Counted from the stretch's first letter, positions 1 to 8,800 are shown. The stretch is 64,000 nt of DNA from Metabacillus idriensis (GCF_009674765.1 NZ_WKKF01000001.1:496001-560000); one strand, 5' to 3'. The notes: generated by a model not told the origin, from the letters alone. Translations and numbers: made by a program.

Positions 1-393
1 ATGTGCAAAAAACCATGCTCCGCCGATCATTAGCGATAAAAGGCCCATATCCACTGCAAATTCTTCAAATTGAATAAAACCCCGGCTTAAAAAACGTGAA
101 CATCCATATGCTGCGACAAGAATTGTAAAGCACAAGTAGACACCTGCAAAAAAGACATCAAATGAGGATTCTCCTGTTACTTGCAGGAGAAATACAGATG
201 TATAAGCAGGAATGGAAACATAGGGATAAAGCCTATAAAACCAATCCCCTTTTTTCATGATAAGGTGCAATACGAGCGGAACATAGACAAGCTGTGCTGC
301 CGTAAGCAATAAAAAGTACCATGGCCCCTCATTTAAAAGCACGGAAAGGAGGAAGATGATGCTGTGAATGATGACAAAGCTGTTAAATTTCAT
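1..393 (-). CDS. Integral membrane protein, YndJ-like (partial, 3' end outside window)
   Basis: Reading leftwards from an ATG at 393, the frame stays open to the window edge (131 codons) and is rich in hydrophobic stretches that look like four membrane segments. It overlaps the stop of the DUF4166 gene by 11 bases, with AAGGAG 12 bases before the ATG; an in-frame ATG at 414 is an alternative start. In Bacillus, a YndJ-family membrane protein commonly follows a DUF4166 gene, so I infer that family from the neighbourhood and the hydrophobic profile. No function is established for it. The C-terminal part, where the family might be confirmed, is missing. Confidence 0.55.
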   Translation of the reverse strand, partial: MKFNSFVIIHSIIFLLSVLLNEGPWYFLLLTAAQLVYVPLVLHLIMKKGDWFYRLYPYVSIPAYTSVFLLQVTGESSFDVFFAGVYLCFTILVAAYGCSRFLSRGFIQFEEFAVDMGLLSLMIGGAWFFAH

Positions 394-982
394 CTGCTGT
401 AAACGCTCCTTCATAGGAGAAAACGGTGCCGATGACACGGTTTACTACTTTTACTTCTATTAAAAAAACATCCCTGTCCTCGTCGTAGGATTCTGTTACA
501 AAAGCCAGTCCCTGAAACAATCCCGGCATAGGAATCTCAAGCTTTCCAAGAACAAGGCGCTGACTTCTGGACTCTATTTTTAATTGTCCGCTGTCATTCA
601 CATGAAAGGATAAATCTGAATAGAACAGTTTCGGCTCACCCAGGTAATCTTTAATCAAGTTCCTTTGAGAATCCAGACTCATTAACGCATTGAAATACCT
701 TTTTTTCTTTTTAAAATAAAAGATCCGTTCCCAGTGAACCTGTTCTTCCCCGTCAGCGCCAGTGCGCGGAGTATTTATGATAACAAACGGAATCTCTTTT
801 CCATACTCCGGAAATAGGAATTTAAAGCGGACTCCTGCTAAAAAGAAGGGGTACAGCCATTTTGGACCGCCATTTATTGTTTTCATCACTCCTTTAGCTT
901 TAAAGGGAAACTCGTACCTTTTTTGAAGCTTTGGGTGGAGGCGCTGAAATTGATCACCTAATACACTTCTATAAATAGACAT
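383..982 (-). CDS. DUF4166 domain-containing protein
   Basis: A 199-residue soluble protein beginning MSIYRSVLGDQFQRLHPKLQ. This N-terminus, the GGPKWLYP segment and the V-W-E-R-I-F-Y-F strand are typical of DUF4166 proteins, which are beta-rich and often found next to YndJ or DoxX-like proteins. The reading frame extends 32 codons further upstream, but AAGGAG lies 8 bases before the ATG at 982, and the preceding gene stops at 993, so 982 is the better start. It is the second gene of a three-gene minus-strand operon. The biochemical role is unknown. Confidence 0.8.
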   Translation of the reverse strand: MSIYRSVLGDQFQRLHPKLQKRYEFPFKAKGVMKTINGGPKWLYPFFLAGVRFKFLFPEYGKEIPFVIINTPRTGADGEEQVHWERIFYFKKKKRYFNALMSLDSQRNLIKDYLGEPKLFYSDLSFHVNDSGQLKIESRSQRLVLGKLEIPMPGLFQGLAFVTESYDEDRDVFLIEVKVVNRVIGTVFSYEGAFTADEI

Positions 983-992
983 CTGAATCTCC

Positions 993-1895
993 TTATCTCT
1001 TTCTTTTGCAGCTGCCCGCTGTCGGCAGGTCCCTGCTTTGGAAGAATCCAATGATCGAAAGAATGAATAAAGCGGCATTAAAAGTAATGGGACTGAAGGG
1101 ATGAATCAGGTTTGCAGGCTCTGCCAAAACAGCTGACAGGGAAAGAAGCGGAAACACTATAATCTGCAGACCAAATAACCTTCTTTTATTAAACGGCAAA
1201 ATCCACAGCAGTCCGAATAGAATCTCTGCTATGCCAACAGCAGAAACGATGGAGGAAGCCTGATTCATGGAAATAGGCAGCAAGTTTTTCGTCATAGATA
1301 CTTCATCTGGATGGTTGAAAAGAACTTTTGGCACTGCGCCGTGATAGGTCCAGATAAAAAAGAAAAGAAAGGTAATAAGCCATGTACTAAAAAAGCGCAA
1401 ATACTGAGAGGCTGGCGCTTCTCCCTTTTCAAGCCATCTTTTCAGGACATCAAAACTTAAAGCAGTTGCCCAGCCGATTAATGGCCTGAATATGATTGCA
1501 TCAAAGAACGCACCTAACCTGCCAAAGTTCACTTTATAATCGTATTGTGTCAGAAAAGTGAGTGCGTCCTGTTTTTGTATGTACTTCCAGTATCCCTTGC
1601 CTTCTTTGATTAGGGATATTTTTTGATCTGTTCCGAAATGAAGGGATGAAGTTCTGGGTCCATCCTCAGCATGAAAGGTCCCGACGCTTTTTCCCCATCC
1701 CTGTATGCTTTGTCCGAAGCCAATATTTGTTTTATATAAAAAGTGCTGAGGTTCGTTTTCTTTTTTTGGAAGATAGGTAATGGATGAAAAACGGAGATCC
1801 CAGCTTGAATGCAAGTCTGGAGTTTGTGTTGCACTCCACAGTTTTTCCATGTCTGATCTGACCAAAATTTCAACATAAATTGGTTTTCTTTTCAT
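993..1895 (-). CDS. SRPBCC-like domain fused to DoxX-like membrane domain
   Basis: A 300-residue two-part protein. Residues 1 to about 145 look like an SRPBCC/polyketide-cyclase type ligand-binding fold (opening IYVEILVRSDMEKLW, then SSWD). Residues about 165-300 contain four membrane helices of the DoxX-like type (WTYHGAVPKVLF, then SIVSAVGIAEILFGLLW). The start chosen is the ATG at 1895, with GAGGGG eight bases upstream; an in-frame GTG three codons earlier abuts the same site. It leads the operon with DUF4166 and the YndJ-like gene. No substrate can be named; a membrane redox or lipid-related role is only a guess. Confidence 0.75.
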   Translation of the reverse strand: MKRKPIYVEILVRSDMEKLWSATQTPDLHSSWDLRFSSITYLPKKENEPQHFLYKTNIGFGQSIQGWGKSVGTFHAEDGPRTSSLHFGTDQKISLIKEGKGYWKYIQKQDALTFLTQYDYKVNFGRLGAFFDAIIFRPLIGWATALSFDVLKRWLEKGEAPASQYLRFFSTWLITFLFFFIWTYHGAVPKVLFNHPDEVSMTKNLLPISMNQASSIVSAVGIAEILFGLLWILPFNKRRLFGLQIIVFPLLSLSAVLAEPANLIHPFSPITFNAALFILSIIGFFQSRDLPTAGSCKRKR

Positions 1896-1982
1896 CGTAT
1901 TCACCCCTCTTTTAGAGTATCATAATCTTAGATGGAAGAATTAGAGAATGATAGAAATTAATTGAAAGGAATGGTTCTGAAT

Positions 1983-2555
1983 ATGACGAAAATAGGGATT
2001 ATCCGCCATGGGCGCACTGCCTGGAATGTAGAGAGAAGAGCACAGGGAAGCTCAGATATTCCACTTGATGAGAATGGAATCATCGAAGCGGTGAAGCTTG
2101 CGGAAAGGTTAAGTTCTGAAGAATGGGATGTGATTTACGCAAGTCCATTAGCCAGGGCAAAACAGACAGCCGAATACATAGCAGCAAAGCTTGGGAATCT
2201 TCCTATTCAATTTGATGAAAGACTTAAAGAGGTGGATGGCGGACAAATTGAAGGAACGACAGAAGCAGAAAGATTAAAGAAATGGGGAGAACAGTGGCGG
2301 GAGCTAGATCTTGGAATTGAAAAGACAGAGGCCGTTATCAAAAGAGGGCAGTTATTTTTCGATGAATTAATCAAGAATCATCCTGAAAAAAACATTTTAA
2401 TTGTCAGCCACGGAATGTTTATCTCACATTTTTTAAGACATGTGGTTCCTAATTTAGAAATGAAGGATGGACTGAGAAATACGTCAATCTCGACAATTGT
2501 AAAAGGAGAAAAGGGATGGGACTGCGATTTGTATAATTGTACAAGGCATCTGTAA
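1983..2555 (+). CDS. Histidine phosphatase family protein (phosphoglycerate mutase-like)
   Basis: The N-terminal IGIIRHGRTAWN carries the RHG signature whose histidine is phosphorylated during catalysis. The second catalytic His is in IVSHGMF (about residue 144), and the family acid is in DERLKEVDGG. At 190 residues it matches small cofactor-independent PGM-like phosphatases of the PhoE/CobC type; the substrate cannot be read from sequence. The start is uncertain: AAAGGA lies 12 bases before the ATG at 1983, and in-frame ATG (1971) and TTG (1962) lie upstream. Its end lies about 80 bases before the AraC gene, so the two may be co-transcribed. Confidence 0.88.
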   Translation: MTKIGIIRHGRTAWNVERRAQGSSDIPLDENGIIEAVKLAERLSSEEWDVIYASPLARAKQTAEYIAAKLGNLPIQFDERLKEVDGGQIEGTTEAERLKKWGEQWRELDLGIEKTEAVIKRGQLFFDELIKNHPEKNILIVSHGMFISHFLRHVVPNLEMKDGLRNTSISTIVKGEKGWDCDLYNCTRHL

Positions 2556-2632
2556 AAGCAGTCACCGCAAAGCATAAAATGACAGGATTTAAAGAATCTG
2601 CATTGGTAAGATTGGACTTGGGAGTGAGTAAT

Positions 2633-3487
2633 ATGTCATGGATAGAGTCAATACAGAAGGCGATCGACTATATGGAAGAACATTTGCTTGAAGACATTTC
2701 GATTGAACAGATTGCAAAAAAGGCAAATGCTTCAGCCTTTCATTTTCAGCGGACATTTACGATCTTAACAGACATTTCTGCTTTAGAATATCTTCGGCGC
2801 AGACGTTTAACATTAGCCGCCCAGGAGCTCGCAAACAGCCGCAGAAAAGTGATTGATCTTGCCTATAAGTATGGCTATGAAACTCCCGAATCGTTTACAA
2901 AGGCTTTCAGAAGGCAGCACGGGATTTCGCCGAGTGAAGCGAGGAAAAGCAATTGTAAACTGAAATTCTACAGCCGCCTGGCCATTCAGGTGAGTTTGAA
3001 AGGAGCAGATCCAATGAAATACAATGTGGTGGAACGTAAAGGGTTTGAAGCAGTCGGAATTAAACGTGAGTTTTCATGTGAGAATGAGGAAAATCTGATC
3101 GGTATTCCAAAGCTCTGGAATGAAGTCAATCAGGATGGGACCAATGATTTGCTGATGAAACTGAACAACGGAGAAATTAAAGGCGTGATGGGAATATGCG
3201 TAGCAGGCAGCAGCAAAATGATGGATTATTGGGTAGCTGCAGAATATAATGGCGAACTGCCTCAAGGTTTCTCAAAACTCACAATTCCAGCATTAAAATG
3301 GGTTGAGTTTGAAGTTCATGGCCCAATGCCTCATGCGATGCAAAATGCATGGAAGCAAATTATCTCAGAATGGTTCCCGACGAGCGGATATGAGCATGCC
3401 GGCACACCTGATTTAGAAGTGTATACAAATGATGATCCATATAGTTCAGACTATTATTCTGAGATTTGGATTCCTGTTAAAGCATAA
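2633..3487 (+). CDS. AraC-family regulator with GyrI-like effector-binding domain
   Basis: Residues 1-105 form an AraC-type double helix-turn-helix (SIEQIAKKANASAFHFQR, then ESFTKAFRRQHGISPSEARK). Residues about 125-284 form a GyrI-like/effector-binding domain (NVVERKGFEAVGIKREF, ending EIWIPVKA). Proteins of this layout resemble Rob/SoxS-type regulators that bind small hydrophobic compounds or drugs and activate nearby genes. The ATG at 2633 is preceded by GGGAGTG; the frame is open further upstream but overlaps the previous gene. A strong terminator follows. A second protein with the same architecture lies at 4746. Confidence 0.9.
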   Translation: MSWIESIQKAIDYMEEHLLEDISIEQIAKKANASAFHFQRTFTILTDISALEYLRRRRLTLAAQELANSRRKVIDLAYKYGYETPESFTKAFRRQHGISPSEARKSNCKLKFYSRLAIQVSLKGADPMKYNVVERKGFEAVGIKREFSCENEENLIGIPKLWNEVNQDGTNDLLMKLNNGEIKGVMGICVAGSSKMMDYWVAAEYNGELPQGFSKLTIPALKWVEFEVHGPMPHAMQNAWKQIISEWFPTSGYEHAGTPDLEVYTNDDPYSSDYYSEIWIPVKA

Positions 3488-3529
3488 AGATATACAGCAC
3501 AAGGGATTGTTCAATAAGTCTCTAAAATG

Positions 3530-3572
3530 AAGCAGGCAGGAAAAACAAATGTAATTTCCTGTCTGCTTTTTT
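3530..3572 (+). terminator. Rho-independent terminator after the AraC gene
   Basis: Inverted repeat AAGCAGGCAGGAAA / TTTCCTGTCTGCTT with an 11-base loop, followed by a T run. It starts about 40 bases after the AraC stop codon. Confidence 0.85.
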
Positions 3573-3591
3573 CTGCAGCTCTTTTCATAAA

Positions 3592-3695
3592 CTTTGTTGT
3601 TTTTAGACTCCATGCTAAAAACTTTAAGTGGATTGCAGCGGAAAGGAACGGACAACATTTATAATCGAAAACAATAATTATGCGAAAACAGACTT
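3592..3695 (+). repeat. Collapsed copy of dispersed repeat family B
   Basis: This stretch contains the left end (AAGTGGATTGCAGCGGAA) joined directly to the right end (AAGGAACGGACAACATTTAT) of the longer element at 34335-34535. The middle of about 110 bases is missing. Both ends of the full element carry AGCGGAA, so the short copy is what recombination between those two heptamers would leave. It fills most of the 358-base gap before the DUF2161 gene. Confidence 0.8.
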
Positions 3696-3845
3696 TCTGG
3701 ACAGCCCCTGCTTGTCTCATAACTTGTCAGATTCAAATGTCATGTGATAGCTCCGGATTATATTCTTGTACACTTTCAGTCAGCCTTTTTTTCTGAAAAC
3801 GGTTATGATAGGGTTAGGAATAATGGAAAACGCGGGGTATTAGAA

Positions 3846-4565
3846 ATGAAACAGGACAAGATTTTAGAAAAGGATTTATATTTGCCGATACAAAGATATT
3901 TTCTAAAACAAGGCTTTGAAGTGTACGGAGAAGTAAATGACTGTGATCTGGCTGCCGTTAAGGGGGAAGAGCTGATTATCGTTGAACTGAAGCTCAGGCT
4001 GAACGTTGAACTGCTGATTCAGGCGGCAAAAAGACAGCGTTATACAGAACATGTTTATATTGCCATCCCCAAGCCCTCATACAGCCTGCGCTCGAAAAAA
4101 TGGAAGGATCTTTGCTACTTGGTGAAGCGGCTGGAACTTGGATTGATTATCGTCTCGTTTCGTCAGGGAAGAGCTCAAGCTGAAATTAAGCTTGCGCCTT
4201 CTTCATTTGATCGAGTCAAAAGCATGAAACAGAGCAAGAAAAGAAGAGACAGAATACTGGCTGAAATGGCCGGGAGAAGCGGGGATCATAATATTGGCGG
4301 CGTGAACAAAACGAAAATCATGACAGCTTACAAGGAAAGATGCATTCACATTGCCTGCTGTCTCGAAAGGAAGGGGCCGCTCAGTCCTAAAATTCTCCGT
4401 GCCATGGGAACCGGCGATAAAACGCTCTCGATTCTTAACAAGAATTACTACGGCTGGTTTGAGAGGGTGAAAAGGGGGACGTATTCCCTGAATGAAACCG
4501 GGAAAAAGGAATTGCTCCTGCATGAGGCTTTGAGTGAGTATTATTATAAGAAGATTGAAGAATAG
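3846..4565 (+). CDS. DUF2161 family protein, putative PD-(D/E)XK-type phosphodiesterase
   Basis: A 239-residue soluble protein. Residues 15-60 contain IQRYFLKQGFEVYGEVNDCDLAAVKGEELIIVELKLR in pieces that match the D...ExK nuclease core (Asp in NDCDLAA, Glu-Leu-Lys in VELKL). Residues 150-239 are a basic winged-helix-like tail (LSPKILRAMGTGDKTLSILNKN). DUF2161 proteins are annotated as putative PD-(D/E)XK phosphodiesterases, but their biological role is not known to me. The track frame begins earlier; the ATG at 3846 was preferred because homology begins at MKQDKILEKDLYLPIQRYF. The upstream spacer holds a repeat remnant. Confidence 0.75.
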   Translation: MKQDKILEKDLYLPIQRYFLKQGFEVYGEVNDCDLAAVKGEELIIVELKLRLNVELLIQAAKRQRYTEHVYIAIPKPSYSLRSKKWKDLCYLVKRLELGLIIVSFRQGRAQAEIKLAPSSFDRVKSMKQSKKRRDRILAEMAGRSGDHNIGGVNKTKIMTAYKERCIHIACCLERKGPLSPKILRAMGTGDKTLSILNKNYYGWFERVKRGTYSLNETGKKELLLHEALSEYYYKKIEE

Positions 4566-4745
4566 ATTCTGCTGGGGCAAAAAACAGCGGGATTTTTTTG
4601 TTGGATCTGAAAGATTGCTGACCTGAGGATGAAAGCAATTGAGAAAATTGAATACTTGTCAGAAATACAGCACAAAAAATCAAAATTCCAATGCTGATAT
4701 CTTGTAAAATTTGGTTATGAAGATGTCAAAGAAGGGTGTGAAGGC

Positions 4746-5612
4746 ATGGATACATATCATCGGATTCAAAAGTCAATTGAGTATATTGAAACTAAACTAT
4801 TTGAAGAATTAAAGATTCAAAATGTGGCAGCTCAGTCTTATTTCTCTCCGTTTCACTTTCAGAGAATGTTTCAGGCGATTTCAGGTTTCACTGTACAGGA
4901 ATACATTCGTAACAGAAGGCTGTCTGAAGCAGCTGTTCTCCTGAAAAAAGATATTCCTATAATACAAATTGCGCTCGATTGCCAATATGGCTCACAAGAA
5001 TCGTTCACAAGGTCATTCTCTGCATTCTCAGGAATAACGCCATCCAAGTACCGTAAATCACAAGCTGCGCTAAAGCTGCAGCCTAAGATTAATTTTTTGG
5101 CTTTTCAGCATAATTTGAAAGGAGAAATTCATATGAACAAGCCACAGATTGTGAACCTTCCGCCTATTCAAATTATAGGCTGCGAATACAAAACAAATTT
5201 AAATAATGATGCCTATTTTGAAGACATCCCAGGATTCTATCATGATTTTGGCATGAATGAATACTTTATGAAAATTCCTGGCAAACTTGCACCTGGCATG
5301 TCCTACGGGATAGCCTGCACCTTTGAAGATGATGGAGGATTTACTTTTGTCATTGGAGAGGAATCAAAAGCATGTGATGCAAAATTAGATGCTCCACTGA
5401 TTCAGATGAAAATTCCTGAAGGTAAATATGCCGAATTCAAAGTGAATGGCTCTGCAGACTTGGTTCAGAATAATCGCAAGTACATTTACGGCACATGGCT
5501 GCCGCAATCTAATTTCGAACGGAGAGAGGGACCGGATTTTGAGGTAACGGATGTACTGGGATCAAGCTATCCGGAAAAAATGAAGATGAAAATTTACATT
5601 CCTGTTTATTAG
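4746..5612 (+). CDS. AraC-family regulator with GyrI-like effector-binding domain (second copy)
   Basis: A 288-residue protein with the same architecture as the gene at 2633. The N-terminal AraC HTH pair includes LKIQNVAAQSYFSPFHFQRM and ESFTRSFSAFSGITPSKYRK. After a short linker, MNKPQIVNLPPIQIIGCEY begins the GyrI-like ligand-binding domain, which ends MKIYIPVY. The internal MNKPQ is preceded by GGAGAAATTCAT, so a separate effector domain could in principle be translated from there. It probably senses a small amphipathic ligand. The downstream neighbour (RsbR type) has its own probable promoter. Confidence 0.9.
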   Translation: MDTYHRIQKSIEYIETKLFEELKIQNVAAQSYFSPFHFQRMFQAISGFTVQEYIRNRRLSEAAVLLKKDIPIIQIALDCQYGSQESFTRSFSAFSGITPSKYRKSQAALKLQPKINFLAFQHNLKGEIHMNKPQIVNLPPIQIIGCEYKTNLNNDAYFEDIPGFYHDFGMNEYFMKIPGKLAPGMSYGIACTFEDDGGFTFVIGEESKACDAKLDAPLIQMKIPEGKYAEFKVNGSADLVQNNRKYIYGTWLPQSNFERREGPDFEVTDVLGSSYPEKMKMKIYIPVY

Positions 5613-5683
5613 ACTTATTCAGGCTGAAAAAGATGTTTAAATACCAAATGGAAAATTTTTTTGTTAACTACCACAAAAAGGGT

Positions 5684-5712
5684 TTGAGATTCTAAATGTA
5701 TAGTACTATCCT
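5684..5712 (+). promoter_or_regulatory. Probable SigA promoter for the RsbR-like gene
   Basis: TTGAGA (5684-5689) and TATCCT (5707-5712) are separated by 17 bases, ending about 33 bases before the ATG at 5746. The hexamers match the vegetative consensus moderately. No GTTT-N14-GGGTAT SigB site was seen here. Confidence 0.45.
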
Positions 5713-5745
5713 TATAGATAGAACTTCGTTTTGGAAAGGAGAACC

Positions 5746-6600
5746 ATGCAGACTAAAAACAATTTACACACAACCCTCAAAAAAATTAATGAAGTGATTA
5801 TAGATCAAAAACAAGAATTGATCCAAACTATAAAAGTAGAAAAGAGCATAAAATACCCGAACCTTATCCAGTCAAACAGCCAGGAGCTTTCTAATTGGAG
5901 AGAAAGATTGGTGAACGTTTATGCTGAAGCCATTTTGCTCAAGAAGGAGGAATCGATTGTTCTTCTGAACAACTGGGGAAGAGAAACGGCAGATTTGCTG
6001 ATTGTCATTCAATTTCCGCTTGACCTGGCCATTGAGGAAATCAAATTTTACCGTGATGTGATTGGTGACATCATTAAAGACCAGGCAAAGGCTGACACCT
6101 TATCCCTGGATGAGTTTTATGAGCTTCTTTCATCTTTTGATCATGTGGTAGATCACGCTATCCATTTGATCAGTGTTTTTTATATGAAAAAATACTCAAC
6201 TAACATTCAATCTGCCAAAAATGCTGTTGATGAGCTATCTGTGCCAATTGTAAATGTTTCAGAAAAAATTGGGGTTCTTCCTTTAATCGGAGACCTTGAT
6301 ACACAGCGTGCACAAATATTAATGGATGTTGCTTTAACAAAAAGTGCAGAATGTGCATATGAATATTTAATCATTGACTTATCAGGCGTACCTGTCATTG
6401 ACACGATGGTAGCAAACCAAATTTTCAAAGTGCTTGATGCTTTGCAGCTTCTGGGCGTAGAAACAAAATTGAGCGGAATCCGCCCTGAAATTGCACAGAC
6501 CATGATTAGCCTTGGTCTTGATTTTAAAGAGACCAAATCATTTTCCAGTCTGCACCTTGCCTTAAAATTTATTGGATTTGAACAAAAGAATTTAGTATAA
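5746..6600 (+). CDS. RsbR-type STAS-domain protein (stressosome co-antagonist)
   Basis: A 284-residue protein. The N-terminal ~160 residues are helical and resemble the RsbR globin-like sensor module. Residues about 165-280 form a STAS domain with the RsbR hallmarks: LPLIGDLDTQRAQ, DLSGVPVIDTMVANQIFKV and SGIRPEIAQTMISLGLD. The threonines in DTQRA and IDTMVA are where RsbT phosphorylates RsbR proteins. RsbR paralogues assemble with RsbS into the stressosome and set the SigB response. None of rsbS, rsbT or sigB is in the window, so this is an orphan paralogue of the RsbRB/RC/RD kind. The start is the ATG after AAAGGAGAACC. Confidence 0.88.
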   Translation: MQTKNNLHTTLKKINEVIIDQKQELIQTIKVEKSIKYPNLIQSNSQELSNWRERLVNVYAEAILLKKEESIVLLNNWGRETADLLIVIQFPLDLAIEEIKFYRDVIGDIIKDQAKADTLSLDEFYELLSSFDHVVDHAIHLISVFYMKKYSTNIQSAKNAVDELSVPIVNVSEKIGVLPLIGDLDTQRAQILMDVALTKSAECAYEYLIIDLSGVPVIDTMVANQIFKVLDALQLLGVETKLSGIRPEIAQTMISLGLDFKETKSFSSLHLALKFIGFEQKNLV

Positions 6601-6602
6601 CC

Positions 6603-6642
6603 TGACGCGGTATCTCTTTTAGGAGGTGCCGTGTTTTTTAAA
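6603..6642 (+). terminator. Terminator after the RsbR-like gene
   Basis: Wobble-containing hairpin ACGCGGTA...TGCCGTGT followed by TTTTTTAAAA, a few bases after the stop codon at 6600. Confidence 0.6.
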
Positions 6643-6663
6643 AGGGGATAAATAAACTAAAAT

Positions 6664-6802
6664 TTTGCGCTTCGATGTCTAGCTCCAACGCCCAACTCCT
6701 CGGCTAGAACGGCTCCGCCAGTAAAGGCAAAAAGCGCCTTTTCTGTCGGATCCTTATCTGTCTGTCGGAGCTAAACGGGCGCTTCCGCTTTTCTTAGGGT
6801 GC
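6664..6802 (+). repeat. Dispersed intergenic repeat family A, copy 1
   Basis: Runs from GCGCTTCGATGTCTAGCTCC to GGGCGCTTCCGCTTTTCTTA. The core has inner inverted segments around AAAGGCAAAAAGCGCCTTTT. Related copies lie at 7563, 21885, 22064 and 30111. The AGCTCCAACGCC...GGGCGCT ends are partly complementary, so the element can fold into a long imperfect hairpin. Similar GC-richer intergenic elements are common in Bacillaceae chromosomes. Confidence 0.75.
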
Positions 6803-6875
6803 ATGCGTTTTAAAAGTTCCAGCATAGGGAAATGATTTTTAGAAAAGAAAAGGACGCAGTGAAGGAGTGAGGTAT

Positions 6876-7493
6876 TTGGAGAACTGGATTACGGATTTTA
6901 TGGAACAATACGGGTACTTTGGCATCTTTCTGATGATTGCCTTAGAAAACATATTCCCTCCTATTCCTTCAGAAGTTGTGCTGCCATTCGGAGGGTTCAT
7001 GACGACCAATTCAGACATGAATGTCATTGGAGTCATTCTCGCCGCTACAGCAGGATCTGTTGTCGGCGCGATCATTTTATTCTGGATCGGACTGCAGCTG
7101 GATGTTGAACGGCTCGAAAAAATCATTGATAAATGGGGCCATATCCTGAGAGTTAAAAAGAAAGATGTACACCGTGCAGATGCATGGTTTGATAAATACG
7201 GCATTTGGACCGTTTTTTTCTGCCGTATGGTCCCTCTGCTCCGCAGTCTCATCTCGATACCGGCAGGCATGTCCAATATGAATTTCCTGAAATTTGTTCT
7301 ATTTACTACCTTTGGTACCCTGATCTGGAACATTGCACTTGTTATGCTTGGGGCATCACTCGGTGAAGCCTGGCCTAAAATCAATGAGTATGTCGGCGTC
7401 TATTCTTCGGTCATTTATGCAGTACTCGGAGCAGCAGCAGTTGTGTTTATTATCTGGTTTATTCGAAAAAGGCAAACGAAGAGTACACATTAA
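6876..7493 (+). CDS. DedA-family membrane protein
   Basis: A 205-residue polytopic protein with the DedA/SNARE-associated signature: ENIFPPIPSEVVLPFGGF near the N-terminus and FFCRMVPLLRSLISIPAGMS in the middle. The conserved Glu, Arg and Pro residues sit in re-entrant loops. DedA proteins include the B. subtilis YngC/UptA type that recycles undecaprenyl phosphate across the membrane, and others that scramble phospholipids; which applies here is not decidable. The TTG at 6876 lies 8 bases after GAAGGAG. The in-frame GTG at 6867 overlaps that site and is unlikely to be used. Confidence 0.9.
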   Translation: MENWITDFMEQYGYFGIFLMIALENIFPPIPSEVVLPFGGFMTTNSDMNVIGVILAATAGSVVGAIILFWIGLQLDVERLEKIIDKWGHILRVKKKDVHRADAWFDKYGIWTVFFCRMVPLLRSLISIPAGMSNMNFLKFVLFTTFGTLIWNIALVMLGASLGEAWPKINEYVGVYSSVIYAVLGAAAVVFIIWFIRKRQTKSTH

Positions 7494-7508
7494 TTTGATG
7501 TGAAAAAA

Positions 7509-7541
7509 GACCCAATCTGAAAAATGATTGGGTCCTTTTTT
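7509..7541 (+). terminator. Bidirectional terminator after the DedA gene
   Basis: Perfect arms GACCCAATC / GATTGGGTC with an A run before and CTTTTTTAT after. Confidence 0.9.
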
Positions 7542-7562
7542 ATGAGCTTAGAAAGTATTAAA

Positions 7563-7630
7563 TTTTGTGATTTATGTCCAGCTCCATCGCCCAACTCCTG
7601 ATGCCTGCGCTAACATGGCGCTTCCGCTTT
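7563..7630 (+). repeat. Family A repeat, short copy 2
   Basis: Keeps the left end (GTCCAGCTCCATCGCCCAAC) and the right end (GGCGCTTCCGCTTT) but lacks the middle. Its right end touches the stop codon of the convergent SEDS gene at 7631. Confidence 0.75.
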
Positions 7631-8800
7631 CTATATAGCCTGTGGCTTGCTGTAGGTCTGCTTAAAGGTATTCATCATCGAAATATTCACCAGCATTCCA
7701 GCTGAGATGAAGAGCAGAATCAGTGATGATCCTCCGTAGCTTACAAATGGAAGGGTAACACCCGTAATTGGAAGCAGACCGGCTACCGCACCAAGATTGA
7801 TGATGGCCTGAATTCCAATCATGGAGGAAATACCAATGGCAAGAAGCGAGCCGAAAGGATCCGGACAAGCTTTGCTGATGGCAAAGCCTTTTAACACGAT
7901 AAACGCAATCAGCCCGATGACAAAGAGCACCCCGAACAGTCCAAGCTCTTCACTGATGACCGCCATAATAAAATCCGTATGGCTTTCTGGCAGATATCCA
8001 TATTTTTGAATGCTGTTTCCAAGGCCAAGCCCGAGCATGCCGCCGCTGTTTATTGCATAATAAGAGCTGACAAGCTGATAGCCTGAATCGGCGATATTTT
8101 GAAAGGGATCCAAAAAACCAGTAAATCTTGAAATTCTCTCGGATGAGAAGACGTCAGCTAATTTATTTGTAATAAATAAAAGCATAAGCCCGATTGAAAC
8201 GGCCATCGCTGTAAAGGCTGATAATTTGATAAAGCTTTTAAGCGTAATCCCTGAACAAAGAATGATGATCGCTGCATTCAATAAAATTATGAGTGCTGTT
8301 CCAAAGTCGGGCTGCAGCAAAATTAAAATGAAAATTAGAACAACAAATATAACTGGCGGCAGAATGGCATTGTAGAAATCATCCATATATCTCTGTTTTT
8401 TTGCAAGCAGTGCTGATAAATAGATAATAACCCACATCTTCGCAAATTCTGCGGGCTGAATCGCTGCTCCGCCTAATTTTACCCAGCTTTGAGCGTTTCC
8501 GGCTGTGTGCCCAAAAATCATGACAAACAATAAAGAGCCAATCGATATGTAAAATAAGAGCTTAATCATTTTTTTCTGAAGAAAGATTTTATATGGGAAA
8601 AATGAAAGTGCGGCAAACGAAATGAAACCTATTAGCAGAGAAATACTCTGCTTTTTGAAAAAATAGCTGCTCGTCACATCATATCTTAGAATGGATGTGA
8701 TCATGCTTGAGCTGTAAACCATAAGAAGCCCGAATGTGCTTAATAAGAAAATCGCTGCTATTAACGTATAGTCGTAGGATTTAAGAATTCTGATGAACAT
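7631..8800 (-). CDS. SEDS-family protein (FtsW/RodA/SpoVE type), copy 1
   Basis: A 389-residue protein with about ten membrane segments. It contains the catalytic SEDS motif LPESHTDFIMAVISEELG, the family segments LQPDFGTALIIL and GGSSLILLFISAGMLVNI, and an N-terminal SYDYTLI typical of FtsW/RodA. SEDS proteins polymerise lipid II into glycan strands with a partner class B penicillin-binding protein. No such partner is adjacent, so whether it serves division, elongation or sporulation cannot be told. ATG at 8800 follows GAGGAGCCACATC. A second SEDS gene lies 6 kb away at 14509. Confidence 0.9.
   Translation of the reverse strand: MFIRILKSYDYTLIAAIFLLSTFGLLMVYSSSMITSILRYDVTSSYFFKKQSISLLIGFISFAALSFFPYKIFLQKKMIKLLFYISIGSLLFVMIFGHTAGNAQSWVKLGGAAIQPAEFAKMWVIIYLSALLAKKQRYMDDFYNAILPPVIFVVLIFILILLQPDFGTALIILLNAAIIILCSGITLKSFIKLSAFTAMAVSIGLMLLFITNKLADVFSSERISRFTGFLDPFQNIADSGYQLVSSYYAINSGGMLGLGLGNSIQKYGYLPESHTDFIMAVISEELGLFGVLFVIGLIAFIVLKGFAISKACPDPFGSLLAIGISSMIGIQAIINLGAVAGLLPITGVTLPFVSYGGSSLILLFISAGMLVNISMMNTFKQTYSKPQAI

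Noticed and set aside
5640-5745. SigB promoter before the RsbR-like gene
   Set aside because: GTTTAA is present but no GGGTAT at the right distance; a SigA-like pair fits better.
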